64,000 bases of DNA, from positions 751,001-815,000 of the forward strand of contig JAQIJC010000001.1 in the NCBI GenBank assembly GCA_036946405.1, read 5' to 3'. The translations under genes and the position numbers were made by a program. This stretch comes from Sphingomonas phyllosphaerae (lineage in GTDB: Bacteria; Pseudomonadota; Alphaproteobacteria; Sphingomonadales; Sphingomonadaceae). Shown here piece by piece: positions 16,836 through 26,518 of this stretch; position 1 is the first letter of the stretch; every line of letters begins with the position of its first letter. Below the pieces are notes generated by a model. It had not been told where the DNA came from. It made no database searches and saw only the letters and a program-made list of their open reading frames with translations.

Positions 16836-16869
16836 CCGCCAGCGTCTCAACATTCGCAACATTCGCGGG
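16836..16869. repeat. Short repeated motif upstream of nadB
   Basis: A 34-base segment containing CAACATTCGCAACATTCGCG, with a tandem AACATTCGC. It recurs with one mismatch at 45539-45572. It ends eight bases before the nadB start codon, where it could be an operator or act in the nadB mRNA leader. Confidence 0.6.
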
Positions 16870-16877
16870 CGCGCGGC

Positions 16878-18458
16878 ATGACGAACGGCGACGTGCTGAT
16901 CGTCGGTTCGGGCGCGGCCGGGCTCACCGCCGCGCTCAACCTCGCCGATCGTTTCAAGGTGACGGTGCTCGCCAAGGGCGCGCTCAACGAAGGCTCGACC
17001 GCCTGGGCGCAGGGCGGAATTGCCGCCGTGCTCGAACCCGGCGACACGTTCGAACATCATGTCGAGGACACGATGGTCGCCGGCGCCGGGCTCAACGACC
17101 GCGCGATCGTCGAGTTCGTCGTCGAGCGCGCCCCCGCCGCGATCGCGCGGCTGCGCGCGCTGGGCGTGCCGTTCGCGGAGGAAAAGGGTGCGCTGCACCT
17201 GACGCGCGAGGGCGGCCATTCGCACCGCCGCATCGTCCATGTCGCCGACGCGACCGGCTGGGCGGTGCAGGAAGCCTTGCAACGTGCCGCCGAGGCGCAC
17301 CCCAACATCACGCTCGTCCCCGACCAGGTCGCGATCGACCTCGCCACCAGCCGGCACGAGGAGCGCTATTCGGGGGCGGGCAACGTCTGGGGCGTCTATG
17401 CGATCGACCGGCGCAGCGGCGCGGTCGCGCTGCACACCGCGCGCGCGACGATCCTCGCCACCGGCGGGGCGGGGCGCACCTATCTGTTCTCGACCGCGCC
17501 GCGCGGCGCGACCGGCGACGGCATCGCGATGGCCTGGAGGGCGGGAGCGCGAGTGGCCAACATGGAATTCATGCAATTTCACCCGACCTGCCTCTATCAT
17601 CTGGAGGTCAAGAACTTCCTCATCACCGAGGCGGTGCGCGGCGAGGGTGGGCGGCTCATCAACCCCACCACCGGCAAGCGCTTCATGCCCTATTACGATG
17701 CCGAGCGGCTGGAGCTGGCACCACGCGACGTCGTGGCGCGCGCCATCGACGCCGAGATCAAGCGCTACGGGCTCGATTTCGTGCATCTCGACATCAGCCA
17801 CATGCCCGCCGATTTCGTGCGCGGGCATTTTCCGAACATCTACGAGAAGCTGAAGGGGCTGGGGATCGACATGACCGTCGCGCCGATCCCGGTGGTGCCG
17901 GCGCAGCATTATACCTGCGGCGGGATCGTGGTCGACCGCGACGGGCGCACCGATCTGCCCGGCCTTTATGCGGCGGGGGAGTGCACGCAATCGGGGCTGC
18001 ACGGCGCGAACCGGTTGGCGTCGAACTCGCTGCTCGAATGTTTCGTGTTCGGCGAGGCGGCGGCGCGCGACATCGCCGAGCGCTGGGACACCTTGCCGGC
18101 GGTGCCCGCGATCCGGGCGTGGGACGAGAGCCGCGTGACCGATTCCGACGAGGAAGTGGTCATCAAGCAGAACTGGACCGAGATCCGCCGCTTCATGTGG
18201 AATTACGTCGGGATCGTCCGCACCACCAAGCGGCTGGAGCGCGCCCGCCACCGCATCGACCTGCTCCGCAGCGAGATCGAGGATTATTACGGGCATTTCC
18301 GGGTCACGCCCGACCTGATCGAGCTGCGCAACCTGCTCCAGACCGCCGACCTGATCGTCCGCTCGGCGCTGCACCGGCACGAGAGCCGCGGGCTGCACTA
18401 CACGCTCGATTTTCCCGAGCTGAGCGATCCGCCGGTCGACACGGTGCTGGTGCCGTGA
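16878..18458 (+). CDS. nadB: L-aspartate oxidase
   Basis: A 526-residue FAD enzyme that oxidises L-aspartate to iminoaspartate, the first step of de novo NAD synthesis. The dinucleotide fold VLIVGSGAAGLTAALN starts at about residue 6. The family signature STAWAQGGIAAV follows, then GHSHRRIVHVADATG, FMQFHPT, and HGANRLASNSLLECFVFG near residue 390. Length and motifs favour NadB over succinate dehydrogenase SdhA. The partners nadA and nadC are not in the window. The ATG is at 16878. It stands alone between repeats, so it is probably monocistronic. Confidence 0.95.
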   Translation: MTNGDVLIVGSGAAGLTAALNLADRFKVTVLAKGALNEGSTAWAQGGIAAVLEPGDTFEHHVEDTMVAGAGLNDRAIVEFVVERAPAAIARLRALGVPFAEEKGALHLTREGGHSHRRIVHVADATGWAVQEALQRAAEAHPNITLVPDQVAIDLATSRHEERYSGAGNVWGVYAIDRRSGAVALHTARATILATGGAGRTYLFSTAPRGATGDGIAMAWRAGARVANMEFMQFHPTCLYHLEVKNFLITEAVRGEGGRLINPTTGKRFMPYYDAERLELAPRDVVARAIDAEIKRYGLDFVHLDISHMPADFVRGHFPNIYEKLKGLGIDMTVAPIPVVPAQHYTCGGIVVDRDGRTDLPGLYAAGECTQSGLHGANRLASNSLLECFVFGEAAARDIAERWDTLPAVPAIRAWDESRVTDSDEEVVIKQNWTEIRRFMWNYVGIVRTTKRLERARHRIDLLRSEIEDYYGHFRVTPDLIELRNLLQTADLIVRSALHRHESRGLHYTLDFPELSDPPVDTVLVP

Positions 18459-18493
18459 GCCGCAGGTCCGATCAACCCGAACACCCTTCTGCA

Positions 18494-18574
18494 CGTCGCC
18501 CCGGACTTGATCCGGCGTCCCGCTTTCAGCAACGGCGGCAAAAAGCGGGATCCCGGATCAAGTCCGGGATGACG
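18494..18574. repeat. Palindromic repeat, family A, copy 4
   Basis: Arms CGTCGCCCCGGACTTGATCC and GGATCAAGTCCGGGATGACG with CCCGCTTT/AAAGCGGG inner arms. It starts 35 bases after the nadB stop. Confidence 0.9.
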
Positions 18575-18750
18575 GAAGAAAAGCGTTATCGGCGAATGTC
18601 GATTGGGCTTAGGGATTTCGCCGTTTGATCGACCGCGACTCGACTCGTCGTGCGCTGGCGGGCGGTCGTCGCAAGCACGAGTCGCGGGGGTATGCGCCCG
18701 CCGGTTCGACCGGCACACCCGCGGATCAGGCAGGGGTGACGGCGGCGGAC

Positions 18751-19860
18751 ATGGGAAAGACGACATTCGCGCACCGGGCGACGGTGATCGGCTGGTCGCT
18801 GCTGATCGCCGGTTGCGGGGCAGGCGCGGGCTCGACGCTGATCCCGGCTGCCCCGCCGCCGCCGATCGTGTCGGTCGCGGTCCCGCCACCCGCGCCGCCG
18901 CGCCCGAAGTCGGCACCGCGCGCGTTGCAGCAGCGCGTGACGCAGCTGATCCGCAGCTTCCCCGGCAAGGCCGGCGCCGCGATTCAGGCGGTCGACGAGG
19001 ACTGGATCGTCCAGGAGGGCGGCGCGCTCTATCTGCCGCAACAGAGCGTTAGCAAATTGTGGGTCGCGATGACCGTGCTGGCGCAGCGCGACGCCGGTCG
19101 GCTCAAGCTCGACGATCCGCTGCTGGTGACGCGCGACGACCTGACGCTGTTCCACCAGCCGGTCGCGTCGCTGGTGACGGGCGAGGGCTATCGCACTACG
19201 GTCGGCGGGTTGCTGACGCGCGCGCTGACGCAGAGCGACAATACCGCCAACGACCGGCTGCTGACCTATGTCGGCGGCCCGGCGGCGGTACGGCGGTTTC
19301 TCACCGAGAAGCGGCTGCCCGGCATCCGCTTCGGCCCCGGCGAGCGGCTGCTCCAGAGCGGCACCGCCGGGCTGACGTGGAACCAATCGATGGCGCTGGG
19401 GCGCGGGTTCGAGGCAGCGCGCGCGAAGCTCGATCCCGAACTGCGCCGGGCGGCGCTGCAACGCTATATCGACAATCCGCCCGATGGCGCGCAGCCGGCG
19501 GCGATCGTCGAGGCGCTGGCGCGGCTGGCGCGGGGCGAGTTGCTCAGCGAGACCTCGACGCGCGTGCTGCTCGAGACGATGGCGGCGTCGCGCACCGGGC
19601 GCGCGCGGCTGAAGGCGGCGACCCCGGCGGGCTGGACGCTCGCGCACAAGACGGGGACCGGACAGGAACTGGGCAGCCGCAATGCCGGGTTCAACGACAT
19701 CGGCATCCTGACCGCCCCCGACGGGCGGCGCTATGCGATCGCGGTGCAGATCGGCGACACCACCGCGCCGATGCGCGTGCGGCAGGTGCTGATCCAGCAG
19801 GTCGCCGCCGCACTGACCGGCGCGCAGCCGCGCGCCGCGGGAGTAGACGAGTCGGAGTAG
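18751..19860 (+). CDS. Class A beta-lactamase-like serine hydrolase, lipoprotein
   Basis: A 369-residue protein with the class A beta-lactamase fold. A lipoprotein signal (VIGWSLLIAGC, Cys 22) is followed by a Pro-rich linker to about residue 52. The active-site motifs are all present: SVSK at 99-102, SDN at 162-164 and KTG in LAHKTGTG. A glutamate at 198 lies 36 residues after the SDN serine, as Glu166 does in true class A enzymes. The linker and lipid anchor are unusual, so a role in peptidoglycan metabolism is an alternative to resistance. The ATG at 18751 is chosen for the signal sequence; the frame is open further upstream. Confidence 0.82.
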   Translation: MGKTTFAHRATVIGWSLLIAGCGAGAGSTLIPAAPPPPIVSVAVPPPAPPRPKSAPRALQQRVTQLIRSFPGKAGAAIQAVDEDWIVQEGGALYLPQQSVSKLWVAMTVLAQRDAGRLKLDDPLLVTRDDLTLFHQPVASLVTGEGYRTTVGGLLTRALTQSDNTANDRLLTYVGGPAAVRRFLTEKRLPGIRFGPGERLLQSGTAGLTWNQSMALGRGFEAARAKLDPELRRAALQRYIDNPPDGAQPAAIVEALARLARGELLSETSTRVLLETMAASRTGRARLKAATPAGWTLAHKTGTGQELGSRNAGFNDIGILTAPDGRRYAIAVQIGDTTAPMRVRQVLIQQVAAALTGAQPRAAGVDESE

Positions 19861-19869
19861 GTGCCTCTT

Positions 19870-19964
19870 CGTCATTCCCGCTAAGGCGGGAATCCAGAAC
19901 CTCCAACGGTGCGGCTCTTTCGACGGCCCTGCGCGTCTGGATCCCCGCCTGCGCGGGGATGACG
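19870..19964. repeat. Palindromic repeat, family B
   Basis: Arms CGTCATTCCCGCTAAGGCGG and CCGCCTGCGCGGGGATGACG, with inner ATCCAGA/TCTGGAT arms. It begins nine bases after the beta-lactamase-like gene. Confidence 0.9.
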
Positions 19965-20036
19965 ATGGTGGCGCGGGAATGACGAACGGAGAAACCCCGG
20001 TTCCCCCCATCACCAATCCGTTATAGGGCAGCCGGC

Positions 20037-22805
20037 ATGCCGCACCTCTATCTCGTCGACGGATCGGGCTATATTTTCCGGGCCTATCACCGTCTCCCGC
20101 CGCTCACCAACAAGCATGGCGAGCCGGTCGGCGCGGTCTATGGCTATACGACGATGTTGTGGAAGCTCGCTGACGCGCTCCACAAGGCCGACGGGCCGAC
20201 GCATATGGCGGTGATCCTCGACAAATCGAGCAGCACGTTCCGCAACGAACTGTACGACCAGTATAAGGCGCACCGCCCGCCGCCGCCCGAGGACCTCGTC
20301 CCGCAATTCCCGATGATCCGCGACGCGACGCGCGCCTTCTCGCTGCCGTGTATCGAGGAACAGGGCTGGGAGGCGGATGACCTGATCGCCAGCTATACCA
20401 AGGCGGCGCTGGCGCAAGGGTGGCAGGTGACGATCGTCAGTTCCGACAAGGACCTGATGCAGCTGATGACCGACCCATCGGTCGACATGCTCGATACGAT
20501 GAACAACCGCACGCTCGGCCCCGCCGATGTCGAGGCGAAGTTCGGGGTCGGACCTGACAAGCTCGGCGAGGTGCTGGCGCTGATGGGCGACAGCGTCGAC
20601 AACGTCCCCGGCGTCCCGGGCGTCGGGCCGAAGACCGCCGCGAAACTGATCCTCGAACATGGCGATGTCGAGGGTGTGCTGGCTGCCGCCGACGCGATGA
20701 AGAAGGGCAAGCTGCGCGACAATCTGATCGAACATGCCGGGGCGGCGCGGATGAGCCGCAAGCTGGTCGAGCTGGCGTGCGACGTGCCGCTGCCGCAACC
20801 GCTCGAGGAATTATCGCTGGCCGACGGCATCCCCGACGCGCCATTGCGTGCGTTCCTCGACCATCACGGCTTCCGCTCGCTGCTGACGCGGCTCGGCGAG
20901 GTCGCCGATGCGCCGGTCGCCGAGGCCTCAACCGACGCCGCCTTCGACGCGGACGAAGAAGAGGCGTGCAACCACGACGGCTATGAGACGGTGATCGACG
21001 ACGCTGCGCTCGACCGCTGGATCACGGTCGCGCGGCATCAGGGCTGGGTGGCGATCGACACCGAGACGACCGCCAAGGATCCGATGCTCGCCGAGCTGGT
21101 CGGCGTCTCGATGGCGCTGCACCCGAACCTCGCCTGCTACGTGCCGCTCGCGCATGGCGGGAGCGACATGTTCGCCGAACGCCCGCCGCAGCTCGACCGT
21201 GACGCGGCGCTGGCCAAGCTCAAGCCGCTGCTGGAAGATCCCGGCGTCCTCAAGATCGGGCACAATCTCAAATACGATCTGATCGTGCTGTCGCGGCTCG
21301 GAATCGACGTCGCGCCCTATGACGATACGATCGTGATGAGCTTCGCGCTCGACGCCGGTCTGCACGGGCATGGCATGGACGAGCTGGCCGCGACGCATCT
21401 CTCGCACACCTGCATCGCCTACAAGGATGTGGTCGGGACCGGCAAGAAGGCGCTCGGCTTCCACGAGGTCGATCTGAAGGCGGCGACCCGCTACGCCGCC
21501 GAGGACGCCGACGTGACGCTGCGGCTGTGGCGGCGCTTCACCGCGCGGCTGCCGCGCGAGGGCGGAACGCGCGTCTATCAGATGGTCGATCGCCCGCTCG
21601 TGGCGGTGATCGCGCGGATGGAGCGGCGCGGGATCAAGGTCGATCGCGAGAAGCTGGCGCAGCTGTCGGGCGAATTCTCGACGCAGATCGCGCAACTGGA
21701 GGGCGTCGTCCACGAACTGGCCGGCGGGCCGTTCACGATCGGCAGCCCCAAGCAGCTCGGCGACGTTCTGTTCGAGCGGCTAGGGCTCAAGGGCGGGCGC
21801 AAGGGCAAGAGCGGCGTCTATTCGACCGACGTCACCGAGCTGGAGCGGCTCGCCGCGGACAAGGATTCTGCGGGCGCGGAGATCGCGACCAAGGTGCTGG
21901 AATGGCGTCAGCTCACCAAGCTGAAGAACACCTACACCGATACGTTGCAGGAGCAGATCCACCCCGAAACGGGTCGCGTCCATACCAGTTACTCGCTGAC
22001 CGGCGCGCAGACCGGGCGGCTGTCGTCGACCGATCCCAACCTGCAGAACATTCCGATCCGCACCGAAACCGGGCGGCAGATCCGCGACGCGTTCGTCGCG
22101 GAGCCGGGCAACGTGATCCTCGCCGCCGATTACTCGCAGATCGAATTGCGGCTGGCGGCGCATATGGCGGACGTGCCGCAGCTCAAGGAGGCGTTTGCGC
22201 GCGGCGACGACATCCACAGCCTGACCGCGCAGGAACTGTTCGGCGATGTGACGCGCGACACGCGCGCGAGCGCCAAGACGATCAACTTCGCGATCCTCTA
22301 CGGCATCTCGCGCTGGGGTCTTGCGGGGCGGCTGGATATCTCCGCCGACGAGGCGCAGGCGATGATCGACCGCTATTTCGAACGCTTCCCCGGCATCAAC
22401 CGCTATATCGCCGAGACGCTGACGCAGGTGCGCGAGCACGGCTTCACCGAGACGTTGTTCGGGCGCAAGACGCACTTCCCGCGCATCCGCAGCAAGGTGC
22501 AGCACGAGCGGCAGGGGGCGGAGCGCGCCGCGATCAACGCGCCGATCCAGGGGACGAGCGCCGACATCATCAAGCGCGCCATGGCGCGGATGGAGCCGGC
22601 GTTGCTCGAGGCGGGGCTGCCCGACGTGCGGATGCTGTTGCAGGTCCACGACGAACTGGTGTTCGAGCTGCCCGAGGGCGACGTCGAGCGTGCGCGCCCG
22701 GTGATCGAGCGGGTGATGGCGGGGGCGGCGGAACCGTCGGTGGTGCTCGACGTGCCGCTGGGGGTGGAGATCGGTGTGGGGCATAGCTGGGGGGAGGCAC
22801 ATTGA
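20037..22805 (+). CDS. polA: DNA polymerase I
   Basis: A 922-residue family A polymerase with all three domains. The 5'-nuclease domain (residues 1-290) starts HLYLVDGSGYIFRAYHRLPP. The 3'-5' proofreading domain retains its acidic residues in VAIDTETTAKD, GHNLKYDLIVL and YAAEDADVTL. The polymerase domain has ADYSQIELRLAAH, KTINFAILYGIS and LLQVHDELVFELP. It removes Okazaki primers and fills repair gaps. Some alphaproteobacteria have lost proofreading in PolA, but here the motifs look intact. The ATG is at 20037. Confidence 0.97.
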   Translation: MPHLYLVDGSGYIFRAYHRLPPLTNKHGEPVGAVYGYTTMLWKLADALHKADGPTHMAVILDKSSSTFRNELYDQYKAHRPPPPEDLVPQFPMIRDATRAFSLPCIEEQGWEADDLIASYTKAALAQGWQVTIVSSDKDLMQLMTDPSVDMLDTMNNRTLGPADVEAKFGVGPDKLGEVLALMGDSVDNVPGVPGVGPKTAAKLILEHGDVEGVLAAADAMKKGKLRDNLIEHAGAARMSRKLVELACDVPLPQPLEELSLADGIPDAPLRAFLDHHGFRSLLTRLGEVADAPVAEASTDAAFDADEEEACNHDGYETVIDDAALDRWITVARHQGWVAIDTETTAKDPMLAELVGVSMALHPNLACYVPLAHGGSDMFAERPPQLDRDAALAKLKPLLEDPGVLKIGHNLKYDLIVLSRLGIDVAPYDDTIVMSFALDAGLHGHGMDELAATHLSHTCIAYKDVVGTGKKALGFHEVDLKAATRYAAEDADVTLRLWRRFTARLPREGGTRVYQMVDRPLVAVIARMERRGIKVDREKLAQLSGEFSTQIAQLEGVVHELAGGPFTIGSPKQLGDVLFERLGLKGGRKGKSGVYSTDVTELERLAADKDSAGAEIATKVLEWRQLTKLKNTYTDTLQEQIHPETGRVHTSYSLTGAQTGRLSSTDPNLQNIPIRTETGRQIRDAFVAEPGNVILAADYSQIELRLAAHMADVPQLKEAFARGDDIHSLTAQELFGDVTRDTRASAKTINFAILYGISRWGLAGRLDISADEAQAMIDRYFERFPGINRYIAETLTQVREHGFTETLFGRKTHFPRIRSKVQHERQGAERAAINAPIQGTSADIIKRAMARMEPALLEAGLPDVRMLLQVHDELVFELPEGDVERARPVIERVMAGAAEPSVVLDVPLGVEIGVGHSWGEAH

Positions 22806-22876
22806 CCGCGCCGCTTGGCAGCCGGCCACGCCCGGCTGACTCAAGCAAGCGCGGCCGGCGGGCAGCGCCCGTCCGA

Positions 22877-23034
22877 CGACATGGCTTTGCCATGTCGCGG
22901 TCTCACTCCCCCGTTCGCCTCGAGCAGCCGTCGAGCGAAGTCGAGACGGCGTGTCGAGAGGTCGCCACCGGTCGTGCCTTCTCGACGGACGGGTTCTCGG
23001 CTGCGCTCGAACCCTGCTCGAAGCGAACGGTGAG
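22877..23034. repeat. Palindromes between polA and the flippase gene
   Basis: Bases 22877-22897 form a perfect 9-bp hairpin (CGACATGGC-TTT-GCCATGTCG). Bases 22910-23034 form a looser family D palindrome with CCGTTCGC and GCGAACGG ends and repeated GTCGAG/CTCGAC blocks. Nothing coding is seen here. Confidence 0.7.
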
Positions 23035-23049
23035 GGGACGCGCCCCCGC

Positions 23050-24573
23050 ATGACCGCCACCGACCAACCCGAAGACATCGCAGCGCTCGCCAAGGGCGGT
23101 CGCACCAACGTCGCGGGGTTCGTCCTGCGGCTCGGCGCGCGCATCCCGTTCCTGTTCATCGCCGGCCATATGTACGGCGCGGCGCTCGTCGGTCGCTTCG
23201 CGATCGCGGTGGTGGTGGTCGAGTTCGCCGCGCTGATCGCAACCCTCGGGCTCAAGCGTGGCCTCGCCCAAGCCTTGTCCTCAACCGAGCGCCCGCACAA
23301 TCACGTCGTCTTCGACGCGCTGGCGCTCGCGCTGATCGCCAGCCTGATCGCCAGCGTAATGCTGTTCGCCTTCCCGCAGGCGATGTACCCCAATTCAGCG
23401 ATCGGCGGGCTCGACCGGCTGTTCCCGCTCATCATCCTCGCACCGGCGCTGTCCGACGTCAGCCTCGCCGCGCTCGCTTACCGCCACAACGTGAAGGCGA
23501 GCGTAACCGCGCGCGCCGTGATCGAGCCGTGGACGCTGTCGATCTTCGCGTTCCTGTTCTCGTTCTTCACCCACAAGGACGGGCTGGTGCTCGCCTATGT
23601 CGCGAGCATGGTCGCGGCGCTGACCGCGAGCATCGTGCCGCTGATCCGCAGCTATGGCGTGCCGCACGGCTGGTCGCCGCACGTCGGGCAATTGTGGCAG
23701 ATGACGCGCGCCAACACGCCGCTGGCCGGCGCGGATGCGCTCGAATGGGGCAGCCGCAACGTCGACCGGCTGATCCTCGGCACGCTGTTCGCGCCGAGCG
23801 TGGTCGGCATCTATTATATGGCGCAACAGGTCGCGAGCCTGCCGCAGAAGCTCAAGACCAGCTTCGACCCGATCCTGGGGCCGGTGGTGACGCAGAGCCT
23901 CGCGCGCGGCGATCTGGCGGCGATCGCACGGCAGGTGCGGCAGGTGGCGTTCTGGATCATCGCCGCGCAGCTCGCGCTCGCGATCACCGCCTCGATCCCG
24001 CGCGAGGGGGTGATGGCGACGATCGGCCCGCAGTTCGTCGGCGGTGCGGCGCCGATGGTGTTCCTGTTGTTCGCCGAGGTGTTCGCCTCGACCGGCGCGG
24101 TGTCCGAATCGGCGCTCGTCTATATGGCGCGGCATCGCAACCTGTTGATCTCGATGACGATGATCGCGTTGCAGATCGCGCTGTCGTTCGCGTTGATCCT
24201 CGCGTTGCGCGCGGCGGGATACGGGGTGACGACACAGGCGGCTGGCGCGCCGGTCGCGTTGATGCTGGTGGTGCTGCTCACCTCGTTCATCAAGGCCGGG
24301 GTGCTGGGGCGGCTGTTGGGCGCGAGCGTCTCGCCGATGCGCTGGCCGCTCGTCTGGGCGGCGTGCGCGGGGGCGGCGGTCGGCGGGGCGTTCGCGCTGC
24401 TGCCGCCGGGGTGGCGCTGGGCGCAGGTGTCGATCGGGGTCGCCGCGACGCTGGCGGCATATCTGTTCGTGATCTGGCGCTACGCCTTCGGCCCCGAGGA
24501 TCGCGCGCTGTTCAGCAAGATGCCGAGCGCGGAAGAGGCGACGTTGCCCAACGAGGGCGGGTTCATCCGGTAG
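23050..24573 (+). CDS. Oligosaccharide flippase family protein (Wzx-like)
   Basis: A 507-residue integral membrane protein with about 12-14 hydrophobic segments and the pattern of the polysaccharide biosynthesis/MATE-like flippase superfamily. Examples are GGRTNVAGFVLRLGARIPFL at the N terminus and NVDRLILGTLFAPSVVGIYY in the middle. It would flip lipid-linked oligosaccharide across the inner membrane. No glycosyltransferase genes adjoin it, so its polymer is unknown. The ATG is at 23050; the C terminus is hydrophilic. Confidence 0.8.
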   Translation: MTATDQPEDIAALAKGGRTNVAGFVLRLGARIPFLFIAGHMYGAALVGRFAIAVVVVEFAALIATLGLKRGLAQALSSTERPHNHVVFDALALALIASLIASVMLFAFPQAMYPNSAIGGLDRLFPLIILAPALSDVSLAALAYRHNVKASVTARAVIEPWTLSIFAFLFSFFTHKDGLVLAYVASMVAALTASIVPLIRSYGVPHGWSPHVGQLWQMTRANTPLAGADALEWGSRNVDRLILGTLFAPSVVGIYYMAQQVASLPQKLKTSFDPILGPVVTQSLARGDLAAIARQVRQVAFWIIAAQLALAITASIPREGVMATIGPQFVGGAAPMVFLLFAEVFASTGAVSESALVYMARHRNLLISMTMIALQIALSFALILALRAAGYGVTTQAAGAPVALMLVVLLTSFIKAGVLGRLLGASVSPMRWPLVWAACAGAAVGGAFALLPPGWRWAQVSIGVAATLAAYLFVIWRYAFGPEDRALFSKMPSAEEATLPNEGGFIR

Positions 24574-24586
24574 ACCGCCGATAAGA

Positions 24587-24719
24587 CCGTCGCCCCTGCG
24601 TAGGCAGGGGCCCATGGCTGTCGAGTTTGGGGCCGGTGCTTCCTCGGCCACGTCGGCTCATGTGTCAGCCGACCGACACACGCCACAGACATAGGCCCCT
24701 GCCTTCGCAGGGGCGACGG
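24587..24719. repeat. Palindromic repeat, family C, copy 1
   Basis: Ends are CCGTCGCCCCTGCGTAGGC and GCCTTCGCAGGGGCGACGG, a 133-bp element between convergent genes. A second copy is at 35445-35579. Both contain TGTGTCAG/CTGACAC-type internal segments. Confidence 0.9.
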
Positions 24720-24739
24720 AGTTCAATCAACCGCGCCGA

Positions 24740-26314
24740 TCAATGCCGGAAGTGGCGCATCCCCGTGAACACCATCGCCAGCCCGGCGGCGTCGGCGGCG
24801 GCGATCACCTCGTCGTCGCGGATCGAGCCGCCCGGCTGGATCACCGCGGTCGCGCCCGCCTCGACCGCCGCCAACAGGCCATCGGCGAACGGGAAGAACG
24901 CGTCCGACGCCACCGCCGAGCCGATCGTGCGCGTTGCGCCCCAGCCGGCCTTGTCAGCGGCGTCCTTGGCCTTCCACGCCGCGATCCGCGCCGATTCCAG
25001 CCGGTTCATCTGCCCCGCGCCGACGCCGGCGGTGCTGCCGCCCTTGGCATAGACGATCGCGTTCGACTTGACGTGTTTGGCGACCGTCCACGCGAACAGG
25101 CAGTCGGCGAGTTCCTGCTCGCTCGGCTGGCGCTTGGTCACGACCTTGAGGTCGGCGGGGAGCACGCGCCCGGCGTCGCGCGACTGGACCAGCCAGCCGC
25201 CCGCGATCGACTTGGCGAACAGCCCGTCGCGCGCCGGATCGGGGAGCGTGCCGGTCAGCAGCAGGCGGAGGTTCTTCTTCGCCGCGAACAGCGCCAGCGC
25301 CTCCTCGTCGGCGTCGGGAGCGACGACGACTTCGGTGAAGATGCCAGTGATCGCCTTGGCGGTAACGCCGTCGAGCGGGCGGTTGACCGCGATGATCCCG
25401 CCGAACGCGCTGACCGTGTCGCAGGCGAACGCGGACTCATACGCCTCGGCCAGTGTCGCCGCGGTCGCCACCCCGCACGGATTGGCGTGCTTGACGATCA
25501 CGCAGGTCGGCTCCGCGTCGCGGAACTCGGCGATCAGCTCCAGCGCGGCATCAGCGTCGTTGTAATTGTTGTAGCTCAGCGCCTTGCCCTGCACCTGCCG
25601 CGCCTGCCCGATGCCGGGTGTCGCGTCGCCGGTCGCAGCATAGAAAGCGGCGTGCTGGTGCGGGTTCTCGCCGTAGCGCAGGTCCTCGCCCGCGCGACGT
25701 AGAGTCAGCGGCAGGACCGCCGGGAAGCGCTCGCCCTGGTCGACATTGCCGAACCAGCGCGCGATCGCGCCGTCATAGGCGGCGGTGGTGGCGAACGCCT
25801 TGGCGGCGAGCCGCTTGCGATCCCCCAGCGTGGTCGAGCCTTCGGCGACCAGCGCGTAATCGGCGGGATCGGTGACGATCGCGACATAGGCGTGGTTCTT
25901 GGCGGCCGAGCGGACCATCGACGGCCCGCCGATGTCGATATTCTCGACTACCTCGTCGCGGTCGGCACCCTTGGCGACGGTCGCCTCGAAGGGATAGAGA
26001 TTGACGACGACGAGGTCGATCGCGCCGATCTGATGCTCTTCCATCGACGCGGCGTGCGCGGCGTCGTCGCGCACCGCGAGCAGCCCGCCGTGCACCTTGG
26101 GGTGGAGCGTCTTGACGCGGCCGTCCATCATTTCCGGAAAGCCGGTCAGCTCGCTGATGTCGCGCACGGTCAGCCCGGCGTCGCGCAATGCCTTGGCGGT
26201 GCCGCCCGTCGAGACGAGTTCGACGCCTTTGCCCGCGAGCGCGGTGGCGAGATCGACGATCCCGGTCTTGTCGGAGACGGAAAGGAGCGCGCGGCGGATC
26301 GGGATGCTGGTCAT
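24740..26314 (-). CDS. purH: Bifunctional AICAR transformylase/IMP cyclohydrolase
   Basis: A 524-residue enzyme catalysing the last two steps of IMP synthesis: formylation of AICAR from 10-formyl-THF, then ring closure. The N-terminal IMP cyclohydrolase domain (1-200) carries [20 protein letters not shown] and [13 protein letters not shown]. The transformylase domain has [26 protein letters not shown] with the catalytic Lys-His, and ends [11 protein letters not shown] as the family does. The start is the ATG complementary to 26312-26314. It is read as a single gene, separated from heparinase by a repeat. Confidence 0.97.
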   Translation of the reverse strand: MTSIPIRRALLSVSDKTGIVDLATALAGKGVELVSTGGTAKALRDAGLTVRDISELTGFPEMMDGRVKTLHPKVHGGLLAVRDDAAHAASMEEHQIGAIDLVVVNLYPFEATVAKGADRDEVVENIDIGGPSMVRSAAKNHAYVAIVTDPADYALVAEGSTTLGDRKRLAAKAFATTAAYDGAIARWFGNVDQGERFPAVLPLTLRRAGEDLRYGENPHQHAAFYAATGDATPGIGQARQVQGKALSYNNYNDADAALELIAEFRDAEPTCVIVKHANPCGVATAATLAEAYESAFACDTVSAFGGIIAVNRPLDGVTAKAITGIFTEVVVAPDADEEALALFAAKKNLRLLLTGTLPDPARDGLFAKSIAGGWLVQSRDAGRVLPADLKVVTKRQPSEQELADCLFAWTVAKHVKSNAIVYAKGGSTAGVGAGQMNRLESARIAAWKAKDAADKAGWGATRTIGSAVASDAFFPFADGLLAAVEAGATAVIQPGGSIRDDEVIAAADAAGLAMVFTGMRHFRH

Positions 26315-26418
26315 GCGCGCGCGCTTACGCGGGGGAAGGGCGGGGCTCAAGGGCGAAGCGGCGGCATGATGTCCTGTTGACCGCCACCGTCGGGCAGACA
26401 GGCGTTCCGGCAGACAGT

Positions 26419-26487
26419 CGTTCGGCCTGAGCTTGTCGAAGGGCGTGTCCCGAGCGGCACGTGCTTCGACAAGCTCAGTACGAACGG
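26419..26487. repeat. Palindromic repeat, family D, copy 2
   Basis: Arms CGTTCGGCCTGAGCTTGTCG and CGACAAGCTCAGTACGAACG. It lies between the heparinase-like gene and purH. Other copies are at 30509-30576 and 37666-37733. Confidence 0.9.
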
Positions 26488-26518
26488 TTCAGATGATCTG
26501 AGCCAAACGAGAAGGTCC

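Noticed and set aside
24587..24719. Insertion sequence or transposon remnant
   Set aside because: The elements are too short to encode a transposase, no transposase fragment is recognisable, and no clear target duplication could be identified by eye.
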